In this document: piece after piece, positions 45,725 to 54,826 of the stretch
Numbering within the stretch: position 1 is the first letter of the stretch
Layout of the letters: each line of letters begins with the position of its first letter
Origin: Streptomyces sp. IMTB 2501
GTDB taxonomy: Bacteria > Actinomycetota > Actinomycetes > Streptomycetales > Streptomycetaceae
Direction: 5' to 3'
Length of the DNA stretch: 64,000 nucleotides
NCBI RefSeq assembly: GCF_001953885.1
Contig: NZ_MQUS01000027.1
Span: 62,001-126,000 of the forward strand
Program-made: the position numbers and the translations under genes
The notes under the pieces: model-generated
Told to the model about the DNA's origin: nothing
Database searches by the model: none
The model's input: only the letters and a program-made list of their open reading frames with translations

Positions 45725-47522
45725 GCGCCGGGTCCACCACCATCGCCGAGCCGCCCCCGCGCCTCACCTTCTCGGCGGCGGCCAGCCACTCGCCGCCCGG
45801 CAGCCGTTGCACGCCGGTCGCCGCGCCGATCTCGGGGTTGAGCGAGAAGGAGTGCCCGATGGCCTCCAGCTGTTTCCTCAAGACGCTGTTGTAGAGGGCG
45901 GGTTCGAGTTCGGTCCTGGCCGCGTTCCGCTGGCTCGCGCGCGGCGCGGCGATGGCATCGACCAGCGGCAGGTGCCGGTCCAGGAACTCGGTGAGGGTCT
46001 GCAGCACGGTGGTGATGATCGTGGCCCCGCCGGGCGAACCGAGCGCCACGACGGGCCGGTTGTGCCGGTCCAGCACGATGGTCGGGGAGATCGAGGAGCG
46101 GGGCCGCTTGCCCGGGCCGGGCAGGTTCGGGTCGTGCACGGCCGGGTTGGCCGGGGTGAAGGAGAAGTCGGTCAGCTCGTTGTTGAGCAGGAAACCCCGG
46201 CCGGGCACGGTGATGGCGCTGCCGCCGGTCTGCTCGATGGTGAGCGTGTAGGAGACGACGTTGCCCCACTTGTCGGCCACGGTCAGATGCGTGGTGTTGT
46301 CGCCCTCGTACGTGGTCGGGGCCGTCGTACCGCCCTTGCCGCAGGCCGCCGGGTGACGCGGGTCGCCGGGGGCGAGCGGGCTGGTGAGGACCGCGTCGTC
46401 CCTGATCAGGCAGGCGCGCGAGTCGGCGTACCGCTGGGACAGCAGCTGCCGGGTCGGTACGTCCTCGAAGGCGGGGTCGCCGACCCAGCGCCCGCGGTCG
46501 GCGAAGGCGATCCGGCTGGCCTCGATGAAGTGGTGCAGGTACTGCAGCTCGCCGGCCTTCGAAAGGTCGGTCTTCTCCAGGATGTTGAGCGCCTCGCCGA
46601 CCGTGGTGCCGCCGGAGGAGGAGGGGGCGATGGAGTACACGTTCAGGCCCCGGTACGACGTCCTGGTCGGCGCCTGGAGCTTGGTCCCGTAGACGGCGAG
46701 GTCCTTCTCGGCCAGCTTGCCGGGGCGGGCGTTCCAGCCGGACGCGGGGTCCACGGGCGGGTGTTCGACCGTCTTGACGATGTCGTCGCCGATGTCCCCG
46801 CGGTAGACGGCATCGGTGCCCTCGTGTCCGAGCTCCTCATAAGTGCGGGCCAGTTCGGGGTTCTTGAAGGTGGATCCGACGACCGGCAGCTGCCCGTTCG
46901 GCAGGAACAGCTTCGCGGTGTCCGGGAAGTAGCGGAACCGGGTTTCGTTGGACGCGGTCTGCGAGCGGAAGGTGTCGTCCACGGTGAAGCCGTCGCGGGC
47001 GATCCGCTCGGCGGGCTTCAGGACCGCGCCGAGCCGTTCGCTGCCCCATTCGTCCAGCGCGGTCTGCCAGGTGGCGGGCGTGCCCGGGGTGCCGACGCTC
47101 AGACCGCTGCTGACGGCATCGGCGAAGGCGAGCGGCTTGCCGTTCTCCACGAACAGATCGGAGTCGGCACTGAGCGGCGCCGTCTCGCGGCCGTCGATGG
47201 TGTGCACCGTGCGGGACTTGGCGTCGTAGTAGACGAAGTAGCCGCCTCCGCCGATGCCGGAGGAGTAGGGCTCGGTGACGCCGAGGGCGGCGGCGGTGGC
47301 GACGGCCGCGTCGACCGCGTTGCCGCCGTGTCTGAGGACCTCGATGCCGGCGGCGGAGGCGTCGGCGTCGACGCTGGCGACCGCGCCGCCGTAGCCCACC
47401 GCCACGGGAACCTTGGTGACCGTCTTGCTCGTTGTAGCGGCGGGTGGCGCCGCCGCCCCCACCGACACCATGGCGGCCGAGACCGCCAGAACCGCCAGTT
47501 TCCGCATGCCAGGACGATCCAT
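45720..47522 (-). CDS. ggt: Secreted gamma-glutamyltransferase
   Basis: A 600-residue exported Ntn hydrolase. A signal peptide (about 7-30, AVSAAMVSVGAAAPPAA) precedes GGAVASVDADASAAGIEVLRHGGNAVDAAVATAAALGV in pieces and SGIGGGGYFVYYD; the nucleophile is the threonine of DNTTHLTVADKWGNVVS near residue 408, with the substrate loops KRPRSSISPTIVLD and GSPGGATI. Unlike the copy at 26810, this one is secreted and has the classical bacterial motifs, fitting degradation of extracellular glutathione or gamma-glutamyl peptides. ATG 47522 has GGGAGG upstream. Confidence 0.93.
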   Translation of the reverse strand: MDRPGMRKLAVLAVSAAMVSVGAAAPPAATTSKTVTKVPVAVGYGGAVASVDADASAAGIEVLRHGGNAVDAAVATAAALGVTEPYSSGIGGGGYFVYYDAKSRTVHTIDGRETAPLSADSDLFVENGKPLAFADAVSSGLSVGTPGTPATWQTALDEWGSERLGAVLKPAERIARDGFTVDDTFRSQTASNETRFRYFPDTAKLFLPNGQLPVVGSTFKNPELARTYEELGHEGTDAVYRGDIGDDIVKTVEHPPVDPASGWNARPGKLAEKDLAVYGTKLQAPTRTSYRGLNVYSIAPSSSGGTTVGEALNILEKTDLSKAGELQYLHHFIEASRIAFADRGRWVGDPAFEDVPTRQLLSQRYADSRACLIRDDAVLTSPLAPGDPRHPAACGKGGTTAPTTYEGDNTTHLTVADKWGNVVSYTLTIEQTGGSAITVPGRGFLLNNELTDFSFTPANPAVHDPNLPGPGKRPRSSISPTIVLDRHNRPVVALGSPGGATIITTVLQTLTEFLDRHLPLVDAIAAPRASQRNAARTELEPALYNSVLRKQLEAIGHSFSLNPEIGAATGVQRLPGGEWLAAAEKVRRGGGSAMVVDPAP

Positions 47523-47664
47523 CCGAACCTCCCGTCGGGACAGTCCGCGCAGCGTAACCAGAGCATCGTCATACCGACAGTACGCCTCGGTGCCGTGCCA
47601 CACGAACGTCACACGTCGAACACCGGTACGTAGCCGTCGCCCGGGCCCGCTACCATGCGCGGCC

Positions 47665-48408
47665 ATGAACGACGACGTGCGCAACATCGTCCTGGGCCTG
47701 GTGGCGACCGGGATATCGGCCTCGCTGGGCTGGCTCGCCCGTACGTATCTGTGGCGCCGCAAGCTGCGGCGCAAGCAGGCGTTCTTCGGCCTGCCGGACA
47801 ATTCCGAGTCGCTGCTCGTCGTCAGCCGCGATCCGGCCGCCACCGAACCGGCCGTGCATCGGTACGACGTGTTCGCCCTGCTGGAACTCTCCGCTCTCAT
47901 CAAGGAATGCGGCGCGCACGCCCGGGTGGTCACCCAGGACGGGGTCCAGCAGGGCTTCGGCGAGCGCACCGAGTTCTGTGTGGGCGGTCCGGCGGCGAAC
48001 CGGCGCATGAGCGCACACATGTCGGCGATGCTGCCCGGCCTGCGGATCAACACCGACCCCGAGCCGGGGCTCGAACGGGCCGCGTTCCGAATCGGGGGTG
48101 AGCACTACCGCATGGAGCGGGGCACGGCCGAATACGTGCTCCTCGCGCGGGTCACCGGCGGCGACCAGGCGCGCCCGGTGTTCCTCTTCTGCGGCCAGAG
48201 CGCCATCACCAACCAGGCCGCCACCCGCTATCTCGCCCGCCACCACGAACGGCTGCACCGCAAGTACGGCACCGGCTCCTTCGTCCTGCTGCTGAAGGTG
48301 GTCAACTCGCAGGCGTACGGCCCGGATGTGGTCGAGCTGGTGGCGGACGTGACGCGGGCGGCGCGGACGCCGCTTCCGGAAACGGCGTCCGCCGACCCGG
48401 CCGCTTAG
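47665..48408 (+). CDS. Membrane-anchored protein of unknown function
   Basis: A 247-residue protein with one N-terminal transmembrane segment (about 7-29) followed by basic residues (LWRRKLRRKQ), which places the remainder in the cytoplasm. The soluble part is alpha/beta: SLLVVSRDP, YDVFALLELSALIKECG, FCVGGPAANRRMSAHM, YVLLARV, VFLFCGQSAITNQAATRYLARHH and FVLLLKVV. The GGPxxN and GQSxxxxxAAxxYL pairs suggest a ligand or nucleotide pocket. I do not recognise a named family. Divergent from ggt. The ATG at 47665 begins the membrane segment. Confidence 0.65.
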   Translation: MNDDVRNIVLGLVATGISASLGWLARTYLWRRKLRRKQAFFGLPDNSESLLVVSRDPAATEPAVHRYDVFALLELSALIKECGAHARVVTQDGVQQGFGERTEFCVGGPAANRRMSAHMSAMLPGLRINTDPEPGLERAAFRIGGEHYRMERGTAEYVLLARVTGGDQARPVFLFCGQSAITNQAATRYLARHHERLHRKYGTGSFVLLLKVVNSQAYGPDVVELVADVTRAARTPLPETASADPAA

Positions 48409-48437
48409 CGGTTCAACAATCTTTACTGGTACGTAAC

Positions 48438-48486
48438 TTACCGACGGGTTACTTGCGGTAAGGGGTCAAGGTTACCGTCGGGTCAC
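48438..48486. repeat. Repeated TTACCG-CGGGT element upstream of the S15 hydrolase gene
   Basis: TTACCGACGGGTTAC (48438-48452) and TTACCGTCGGGTCAC (48472-48486) are 34 bp apart and end 31 bp before the start codon. The spacing suggests same-face binding of a regulator. Confidence 0.45.
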
Positions 48487-48517
48487 TTTGCACTGTTGAC
48501 ACGTGAAGGAGTGACCC

Positions 48518-50086
48518 ATGGGACATGGTCGCGCCACTCTGCGCTCCGCAGCCGCCGGAGCCGTCTCGGCCGCGTTGATCGCCGGTACCGTCGTCGGCCT
48601 GGCGCCCGCCGCCCAGGCCGCCGCCCCGTCCGTCCGCTTCGTCGACATCACCGGCGACGGCGGCACCGTACTGAAGGCGAACGTCGTCACACCCGCCGGA
48701 GCGGACGGCTCGCACCGCTACCCGCTCATCGTGCTGCCCACGAGCTGGTCCCTGCCCCAGGTGGAGTATCTGGCGCAGGCGCAGAAGCTCGCCGACGCCG
48801 GCTATGTGGTGCTCACCTACAACGTGCGCGGGTTCTGGCAGTCCGGCGGCCAGATAGAAGTGGCCGGTCCGCCGGACATAGCGGACGCCTCCAAGGTCAT
48901 CGACTGGGCCCTCGCACACACTCCGGCCGACCCGGCGCACGTCGGCATGGCGGGGGTGTCGTACGGCGCCGGGATCAGTCTGCTCGCCGCCGCGCACGAC
49001 AAGCGGATCAAGGCCGTGGCGGCGCTCAGCGGCTGGGCGGACCTGGTCGCCTCGATCTACTCGGGCCGCACCCAGCACGTCCAGGCGCTCGGCGTACTGG
49101 ACGGCGCGGCCACCCTCACCGGCCGGGAGAGCCCCGAACTGCGGGAGATCTTCGACAACCTGTACTCGTCGAACCTGTCCAAGGAACAGGAGATGATCAA
49201 CTGGGGGCGGAAACGTTCCGCCGCGACCTATGTCGACCAGTTGAACAAGAACGGCGCGGCCGTCATGCTGGCCAACGCCTGGGGCGACACCATCTTCCCG
49301 GCGAACCAGTACGCCGACTTCTACCAGAAGCTCAAGGTGCCCAAGCGCCTGGAGCTGCGTCCCGGCGACCACGCGACCGCCGAGCTGACCGGCCTGTTCG
49401 GGCTGCCCAACGACGTCTGGACGGACACCGGGCGCTGGTTCGACCACTATCTGAGGGGCGCCGACAACGGCATCGACCGCGAACAGCCGGTCCAGCTGAA
49501 GTCCCGTAGCGCGGGGGGATACGAGGGCTACCCGGACTGGAAGTCGATCGCCGCGACCCGCCGGAAGATCGCGCTCGCGGGCTCCACCACCATCCACGCC
49601 AATGTCGACTCGGGCGCGGACGGCGGCATCGTGTTCCTCTCCAGCATCCTGGACCAGGTGGCCCAGCTGCCGCCCATGGCCGCCATCCCGCTGCTGCCGC
49701 GCCGCTGGGCGGCCGTGTGGCAGTCGGAGCGGTACGGCACCGCCCAGCAGGTGCGCGGCACGGCCACCCTGCACACCACCCTCACCCCGAGCGCGGAGAG
49801 CGGCACCCTCGTCGCCTATCTCTACGACGTCGGGCCGCTCGGCCTCGGCAAGCTGGTCAGCCACGCCCCGTACACCTGGCACGGGCGGACGCCCGGCGAG
49901 CCGTTCGACGTCGACCTGGACCTGTTCTCCACGGCCTACGACGTTCCCGCCGGGCACCGCCTCGCGGTCGTGGTCGACACGGTCGACCCGCTGTACATCG
50001 AGCACAACCCGTCCGGCGCGCAGCTGACCTTCTCCTCGCCCTCGGACGACCCGTCGTACGTGTCCGTCCCCGTGCGCGAGCAGTGA
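48518..50086 (+). CDS. Secreted X-prolyl dipeptidyl-peptidase/CocE-type hydrolase (S15-like)
   Basis: A 522-residue exported alpha/beta-hydrolase. The signal peptide ends near AQAAA/P (about 36). VLTYNVRGFWQSGG is the oxyanion-side strand, GMAGVSYGAGISLLAA the nucleophile elbow (Ser near 148), ANAWGDTIFPANQ the aspartate and RPGDHATAE the histidine region. The C-terminal 150 residues form the jelly-roll domain typical of the S15/CocE group. Substrates in this group are X-Pro peptides, acyl esters or antibiotics esters. Start ATG 48518 has AAGGAG upstream. It converges on the ABC operon. Confidence 0.88.
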   Translation: MGHGRATLRSAAAGAVSAALIAGTVVGLAPAAQAAAPSVRFVDITGDGGTVLKANVVTPAGADGSHRYPLIVLPTSWSLPQVEYLAQAQKLADAGYVVLTYNVRGFWQSGGQIEVAGPPDIADASKVIDWALAHTPADPAHVGMAGVSYGAGISLLAAAHDKRIKAVAALSGWADLVASIYSGRTQHVQALGVLDGAATLTGRESPELREIFDNLYSSNLSKEQEMINWGRKRSAATYVDQLNKNGAAVMLANAWGDTIFPANQYADFYQKLKVPKRLELRPGDHATAELTGLFGLPNDVWTDTGRWFDHYLRGADNGIDREQPVQLKSRSAGGYEGYPDWKSIAATRRKIALAGSTTIHANVDSGADGGIVFLSSILDQVAQLPPMAAIPLLPRRWAAVWQSERYGTAQQVRGTATLHTTLTPSAESGTLVAYLYDVGPLGLGKLVSHAPYTWHGRTPGEPFDVDLDLFSTAYDVPAGHRLAVVVDTVDPLYIEHNPSGAQLTFSSPSDDPSYVSVPVREQ

Positions 50087-50135
50087 TCTCCGGCTGCCGC
50101 CGGACGAGCCTGGCCCGTGTGAACTGCCGCCCCTC

Positions 50136-51014
50136 CTAGGGCTTCGGGGCCATGGGGGGCTCCCCGCCCGGCAGCAGCGCCCCAGGACCGGGTGTGGCGA
50201 CCGCCACCGCCTCGGTCTTGGGGCTGCGCTGCTCACGGCGGGACACCCAGACGGCGAACCACGAGAGCAGCATGCACATCCCGATGTAGATCGGCGAGAT
50301 CACCATCACCACAGGGATGAACGGCAAATCGTAGTCGAGGTTGGAGGCGATGAGCTTCCCGGCATGGAGGAACTCCTCGTAGGTGATGAGGTAGCCGAGT
50401 GAGGTGTCCTTCAGGGCGACCACCAACTGGCTGATGATGGCGGGCAGCATGGCGCGTACCGCCTGCGGGACGAGGACGTGCGCCATGACCTGCGTCTTGC
50501 GCATGCCGAGCGCGAACGCGGCCTCGCGCTGGCCGCGTTCGACGGCGTTCACCCCGGCGCGGAAGACCTCGGCGAGCACCGAGCCGTTGTAGAGGGTGAG
50601 TCCGGCGACCAGCGCGGGCAGCGGCTGGACCTTCAGCGCCACGAAGATGAAGAAGATCATCACCAGCACGGGCATGGCACGGAAGAACTCCACGACGAGC
50701 GTGGCCAGCCAGCGCACGGGCCGGTGGTCCGACAGCCGGCCGACGGCCAGCAGTCCGCCCAGGGCCAGGGAGAGCGCGGCGGCGATCCCGAAGGCCCTGA
50801 GCGTGTTGCCGAGGCCGCGCAGCAGCAGTTCCTGGATGCCCTTGTACTCGAAGGGCATCCACTTGGTGTACGTGAACTGCTCGGTGTCGAAGAGGAGATA
50901 CAGCACCCAGGCGGTCAGGCCGAGGATGACGGCGACGGCGAGGACGCCGTAGCGGCGGTGCCGCCGCCGGGTGCGGGGTCCGGGGATGTCGTAGAGGGCG
51001 GTGGCGTCGGTCAT
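50136..51014 (-). CDS. gluD: Glutamate/polar amino acid ABC transporter permease (GluD-like)
   Basis: A 292-residue inner-membrane permease with about six hydrophobic segments and the EAA-type loop QREAAFALGMRKTQVMAHVLVPQAVRAMLP that contacts the ATPase. GLGNTLRAFGIAAALSLALGGLLAVGRLS matches HisMQ-type permeases. Its ATG overlaps the stop of the partner permease (ATGA at 51014). A 30-residue proline-rich tail ends the protein. It is the last of four genes in gluABCD order. Confidence 0.92.
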   Translation of the reverse strand: MTDATALYDIPGPRTRRRHRRYGVLAVAVILGLTAWVLYLLFDTEQFTYTKWMPFEYKGIQELLLRGLGNTLRAFGIAAALSLALGGLLAVGRLSDHRPVRWLATLVVEFFRAMPVLVMIFFIFVALKVQPLPALVAGLTLYNGSVLAEVFRAGVNAVERGQREAAFALGMRKTQVMAHVLVPQAVRAMLPAIISQLVVALKDTSLGYLITYEEFLHAGKLIASNLDYDLPFIPVVMVISPIYIGMCMLLSWFAVWVSRREQRSPKTEAVAVATPGPGALLPGGEPPMAPKP

Positions 51015-51655
51015 CGGGCGACTCCCCAGGTGCGCTCCAGCACATGGAACAGCGCGCTGATGGCGAGCGTGATGACCAGGTAGCCGAGGGCGATCCAGAC
51101 GAACGTCCAGACGATGTTGTAGCCGAGTTCGTTGAGGGTCTTGTAGGTGCCGAGGAGTTCGGTGACGCTGAACGCACCCGCGATCGCGGAGTTCTTGGCG
51201 AGTGCGATGAGGGTGGAGCCGATCGGCGGGATCACCGAGCGGAAGGCCTGCGGCAGGACGACCAGGTTCAGCGTCTGGCCGAAGGTCATGCCGAGGCTGC
51301 GGGCCGCCTCGCCCTGCCCCCTGGGCACGGTGTTGATGCCGGAACGCAGCGCCTCGCAGATGAACGCCGAGGTGTAGCAGCCCAGGGCGAGGATCGCGAA
51401 CATCTTGAAGGGCAGCACGAGTCCGAACCTCGGCAGTCCGAGCAGCACCGCGAAGAAGAGCAGGGTGAGCGGGGTGTTGCGCAGCACCGTGACCCACACC
51501 GTGCCGAAGACGCGCAGCGAGCCGACGGGCGCGACCCGGAAGGACGCCATCACGAAGCCCAGGGCGAGGGCCAACAGGGAGGAGTAGACGGTCAGTTCGA
51601 CCGTGCCGAGGAAACCCTCCCGGTAGGTGGGGAAGTTGTCTGTCAGTACGTTCAT
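51011..51655 (-). CDS. gluC: Glutamate/polar amino acid ABC transporter permease (GluC-like)
   Basis: A 214-residue permease, the shorter partner. GFLGTVELTVYSSLLALALGFVMASFRV, RNTPLTLLFFAVL, and the coupling loop QGEAARSLGMTFGQTLNLVVLPQAFRSVIP are visible. It pairs with GluD to form the channel. It starts 10 bp after the binding-protein gene. Confidence 0.92.
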   Translation of the reverse strand: MNVLTDNFPTYREGFLGTVELTVYSSLLALALGFVMASFRVAPVGSLRVFGTVWVTVLRNTPLTLLFFAVLLGLPRFGLVLPFKMFAILALGCYTSAFICEALRSGINTVPRGQGEAARSLGMTFGQTLNLVVLPQAFRSVIPPIGSTLIALAKNSAIAGAFSVTELLGTYKTLNELGYNIVWTFVWIALGYLVITLAISALFHVLERTWGVAR

Positions 51656-51665
51656 GCCGTCCTCG

Positions 51666-52577
51666 TCAGCTCGCCGGATAGCGGTCGATCGCGGGCGGGT
51701 TCGGGGCGCGCACGCCGGACAGGCCGAGCGTGGCCTCGTACGCCCTCTTCCAGTCGCCGTTCTTCTCCCGGGCCTCCAGGGCGTCGTCGAGGGCGAACCG
51801 CAGGGCGCTGTCGGCGTGCGGGACGCCGATGCCGTACGGCTCCTTGGAGAAGGGCCTGCCGACGACCTTGAGTTCGCCGGGGGCCTTGGCCGCGTAGCCG
51901 ATGAGGATGGCGTCGTCGGTGGTGACCGCGTCGACCTGGTAGGTGAGGAGGTTGTCGACGCAGACGGAGTAGGTGTCGTAGGCGACCGGGACCGCCTTCG
52001 GGTAGTCGGTCCTGATGCGCTGGTACGGCGTCGAACCGGCCGCCGAGCAGACGCGTTTGCCGTCGAGGTCCCGGGGGCCGTGGATGTGCTTCTCGTCCCT
52101 GCGGACCAGCAGGGACTGTCCGGCCAGGTAGTAGGGGCCGGCGAAGCCGACGAGCTTCTTGCGGTTGGCGTTGATGGTGTAGGTGCCGACGTAGTAGTCG
52201 ATCTGGCCGTTCTGCAGGGCGGTCTCGCGGTTGGCGGAGGCGATCGTGCGGAAGCGGACCGTCTGCGGCGCGAAGCCGAGGGAGGCGGACATCATCTTGG
52301 CGATCTCGATGTCGAAGCCGGAGTAGGTGCCGGTCGCCGGGTCCTTCTCGCCGAGGTAGGGCTGGTCCTCCTTGGCGCCGACGACGAAATAGCCGCGCCG
52401 CTTCGCCCGCTTCCAGGTGTCGGACGCGGACAGGGCGTATCCCTGGGCCACCTGATAGTGCGGGAGCCGGTCGGCGGCCGGGCCCTTGCCCGGCGGGCTG
52501 CCCTCCTTGCCGCAGGCGGCGGCGAGCAACGCGAGAAGGGCGCAGAGGCCGAAGGGCACACGGGTGGTACGGAACAT
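51666..52577 (-). CDS. gluB: Glutamate-binding lipoprotein of ABC transporter (GluB-like)
   Basis: A 303-residue substrate-binding lipoprotein: the lipobox LAAAC gives Cys22 as the lipidated residue. PYLGEKDPATGTYSGFDIEIAKMMSASLG, NGQIDYYVGTYTINANR and DAVTTDDAILIGYA are typical family 3 binding-protein motifs that hold the amino-acid carboxyl and amino groups. The ATG at 52577 has GGAG eight bases upstream; a GTG at 52586 is unlikely. It is tethered outside and delivers the amino acid to GluCD. Confidence 0.92.
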   Translation of the reverse strand: MFRTTRVPFGLCALLALLAAACGKEGSPPGKGPAADRLPHYQVAQGYALSASDTWKRAKRRGYFVVGAKEDQPYLGEKDPATGTYSGFDIEIAKMMSASLGFAPQTVRFRTIASANRETALQNGQIDYYVGTYTINANRKKLVGFAGPYYLAGQSLLVRRDEKHIHGPRDLDGKRVCSAAGSTPYQRIRTDYPKAVPVAYDTYSVCVDNLLTYQVDAVTTDDAILIGYAAKAPGELKVVGRPFSKEPYGIGVPHADSALRFALDDALEAREKNGDWKRAYEATLGLSGVRAPNPPAIDRYPAS

Positions 52578-52594
52578 GGGTCGCACTCCCCCGC

Positions 52595-53338
52595 TCAGTG
52601 TTTGAGGATCTTGGAGAGGAAGTCCTTGGCGCGCTCGCTGCGCGGGTGGGTGAAGAACTCCTCCGGGGCGCGGTCCTCGACGATCCGGCCGTCGGCCATG
52701 AAGACGACCCGGTTGGCGGAGGCGCGGGCGAAGCCCATCTCGTGGGTGACGACGACCATGGTCATGCCGTCGCGGGCGAGCTGCCGCATCACCTCCAGCA
52801 CCTCGTTGATCATCTCCGGGTCGAGGGCGGAGGTGGGCTCGTCGAAGAGCATCGCCTTGGGTTCCATGGCGAGGGCGCGGGCGATGGCCACCCGCTGCTG
52901 CTGGCCGCCGGAGAGCTGGGCGGGGTACTTGCCCGCGTGCGCGAGGAGACCGACCCGTTCGAGGAGTTCACGGGATCGGCCGTCGGCCTCGTCCTTGCTG
53001 CGTCTTCGTACCTTGACCTGGGCGAGGGAGACGTTCTGGAGGACCGTCTTGTGGGCGAAGAGGTTGAAGGACTGGAAGACCATGCCGACCTCGGCGCGCA
53101 GCCGGGCGAGGGCCCTTCCCTCCTCGGGCAGCGGCTGCCCGTCGAGCCTGATGGTGCCGGACTGGATGGTCTCCAGCCGGTTGATCGTCCTGCACAGGGT
53201 GGACTTGCCCGACCCCGACGGGCCGATGACCACGACCACCTCTGCCTTGCTCACGGTGAGGTCGATGTCCCTGAGGACGTGCAGCTCTCCGTAGTACTTG
53301 TTGACGCCCTGCAGCTCGATCAACGGATCGACGGCCAT
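52595..53338 (-). CDS. gluA: Amino acid ABC transporter ATPase (GluA-like)
   Basis: A 247-residue ABC ATPase: Walker A GPSGSGKS (39-46), Q-loop VFQSFNLF, signature LSGGQQQR, Walker B MLFDEPTSALDP and H-loop VTHEMGFA are complete. It is the first gene of the transporter operon; gluB follows 17 bp later. The 130 bp upstream contain TTGCCGCAAAC...GGGTTGCGGAG-like imperfect symmetry but no clear promoter call. Confidence 0.94.
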   Translation of the reverse strand: MAVDPLIELQGVNKYYGELHVLRDIDLTVSKAEVVVVIGPSGSGKSTLCRTINRLETIQSGTIRLDGQPLPEEGRALARLRAEVGMVFQSFNLFAHKTVLQNVSLAQVKVRRRSKDEADGRSRELLERVGLLAHAGKYPAQLSGGQQQRVAIARALAMEPKAMLFDEPTSALDPEMINEVLEVMRQLARDGMTMVVVTHEMGFARASANRVVFMADGRIVEDRAPEEFFTHPRSERAKDFLSKILKH

Positions 53339-53472
53339 ACGCAGCCCTACTCACTCTCCGCTGTGTCGTGGTTGCCGCAAACTATCCAGAGGGTTGCGGA
53401 GTTGAGGGACGACACGCACTTTTCGGGCATAAGCCGTATTTACGCCCAATGGGAGCCGGGCAGGGGGGCGGC

Positions 53473-53964
53473 TCAGTTCTCGGCGATCTCCGCGTACAGC
53501 TGGGACAGCTCGGGAACACCGCTCGCGGCCCAGTCCCGCCCGGCTCCCACGACTTCCATCTCACGGCCGGAGGCCAGTCGTACGACGGGCTCGCCGTCGG
53601 GGCGGATCAGCCAGGCGGCGCCGGGCACCGTGCGCACCACGACCGTGCCCAGATACAGCCCCGCGTCGTTGCCCAGTTCGGGCAGGGTCTCGGCGTCGTC
53701 GCGCCAGCGCGGGACCAGCTGGTCCAGAGCCTCCAGGGAGGCCGGGGTGTCATCGAGGCGGACGCCCTCCTGGGCCGCCTGAGAGCGGAGCAGTTCGCAC
53801 TCGGAGAGCAGCGCGGCGACACCCTCGGGGTCGGAGGGGGGCTCCCCCGCGCTCGCATGCTCCCCCGCTCTCGGCTTCGCCCGAGCGGGAGGGGCCCCCG
53901 CCTCGGGGGCACCCCCGTCGTCGCCGTTCTTCTTGTGCCGGTGGCCCAGGAACGGAAGGTTCAT
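53473..53964 (-). CDS. DUF6278-like hypothetical protein
   Basis: A 163-residue protein conserved in Streptomyces beside exonuclease III; I recall the family as DUF6278 but cannot verify it. The N-terminus (NLPFLGHRHKK) is basic, residues about 15-45 are low complexity, and the domain from 48 on contains ALLSECELLRSQAAQEGVRLDDTPASLEALDQLVPRW (in pieces), LYLGTVVVRTVPGAAWLIRPDGEPVVRL. The low-complexity part is encoded by a GGGGGAGC-rich inverted-repeat stretch that looks inserted. The start is 15 bp from the xth stop, same strand, so an operon is likely. Confidence 0.7.
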   Translation of the reverse strand: MNLPFLGHRHKKNGDDGGAPEAGAPPARAKPRAGEHASAGEPPSDPEGVAALLSECELLRSQAAQEGVRLDDTPASLEALDQLVPRWRDDAETLPELGNDAGLYLGTVVVRTVPGAAWLIRPDGEPVVRLASGREMEVVGAGRDWAASGVPELSQLYAEIAEN

Positions 53965-53979
53965 GGACTCAGCGTGGCA

Positions 53980-54759
53980 TCAGACGTCGAGGTCGACCAC
54001 CACGGGAGCGTGATCGGAGGCACCCTTGCCCTTGCGCTCCTCGCGGTCGACGTAGGCGTCCTTGACGGCCTTCGCGAACGGTTCGTTCCCGTACACCAGG
54101 TCGATGCGCATGCCGCGGTTCTTCGGGAAGCAGAGCTGGCGGTAGTCCCAGTAGGTGAACGGGTGGTCGTACTTCAGGGGGCGGGGCACCACGTCGCCCA
54201 GGCCCGCCTCGCGAAGAGAGGCCAGGGCGGCGCGCTCGGCGGGGGTGACATGGGTGGAGCCCTCGAAGGCGGCCACGTCGTAGACGTCGTCGTCCGTCGG
54301 CGCCACGTTGTAGTCGCCCATCACGGCGAACGGGCGGCTGCCGGAGGCGTCACCGGCGACGGCCGCCTTCAGGGCTTCGAACCACTGGAGCTTGTACGCG
54401 TAGTGCGGGTGCTCCACCTCGCGGCCGTTCGGCACGTACACCGACCAGACGCGGACCGGGCCGCAGGTCGCCGAGAGGGCGCGCGGCTCGGTCACGCCGT
54501 CGAAACCGGGGTCGCCGGGCAGGCCCTTGACGACGTCCTCGATGCCGACGCGGGAGAGCACCGCCACGCCGTTCCACCGGCCGGTCGCGTGGACCGCCGA
54601 CTCATATCCCAGCTCGCGCAGCTGGTCGGACGGGAACTGGTCCTCAGCGACCTTGGCCTCCTGCAGGCAGAGCACATCGGTGCCGCTGCTCTCCAGCCAG
54701 GCCAGCAGTCTCGGCAGGCGGGCGGTGATCGAGTTCACGTTCCAGGTAGCGATGCGCAT
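53980..54759 (-). CDS. xth: Exodeoxyribonuclease III
   Basis: A 259-residue AP endonuclease/3'-5' exonuclease. MRIATWNVNSI, the metal glutamate in CLQEAK (Glu34), VPNGRE, VMGDYNVAP, the RGMRIDLVYG aspartate and the terminal SDHAPVV histidine motif give the full EEP fold. It incises abasic sites in base-excision repair, complementing the AlkA glycosylase in this window. Length and motifs match the bacterial type. Confidence 0.95.
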   Translation of the reverse strand: MRIATWNVNSITARLPRLLAWLESSGTDVLCLQEAKVAEDQFPSDQLRELGYESAVHATGRWNGVAVLSRVGIEDVVKGLPGDPGFDGVTEPRALSATCGPVRVWSVYVPNGREVEHPHYAYKLQWFEALKAAVAGDASGSRPFAVMGDYNVAPTDDDVYDVAAFEGSTHVTPAERAALASLREAGLGDVVPRPLKYDHPFTYWDYRQLCFPKNRGMRIDLVYGNEPFAKAVKDAYVDREERKGKGASDHAPVVVDLDV

Positions 54760-54826
54760 GCCTCACAACCTACCCGGAGGGTGTGACAACCGGTCCCGGC
54801 CCGGAGTAAGGCGACCGGCCCCGGGC

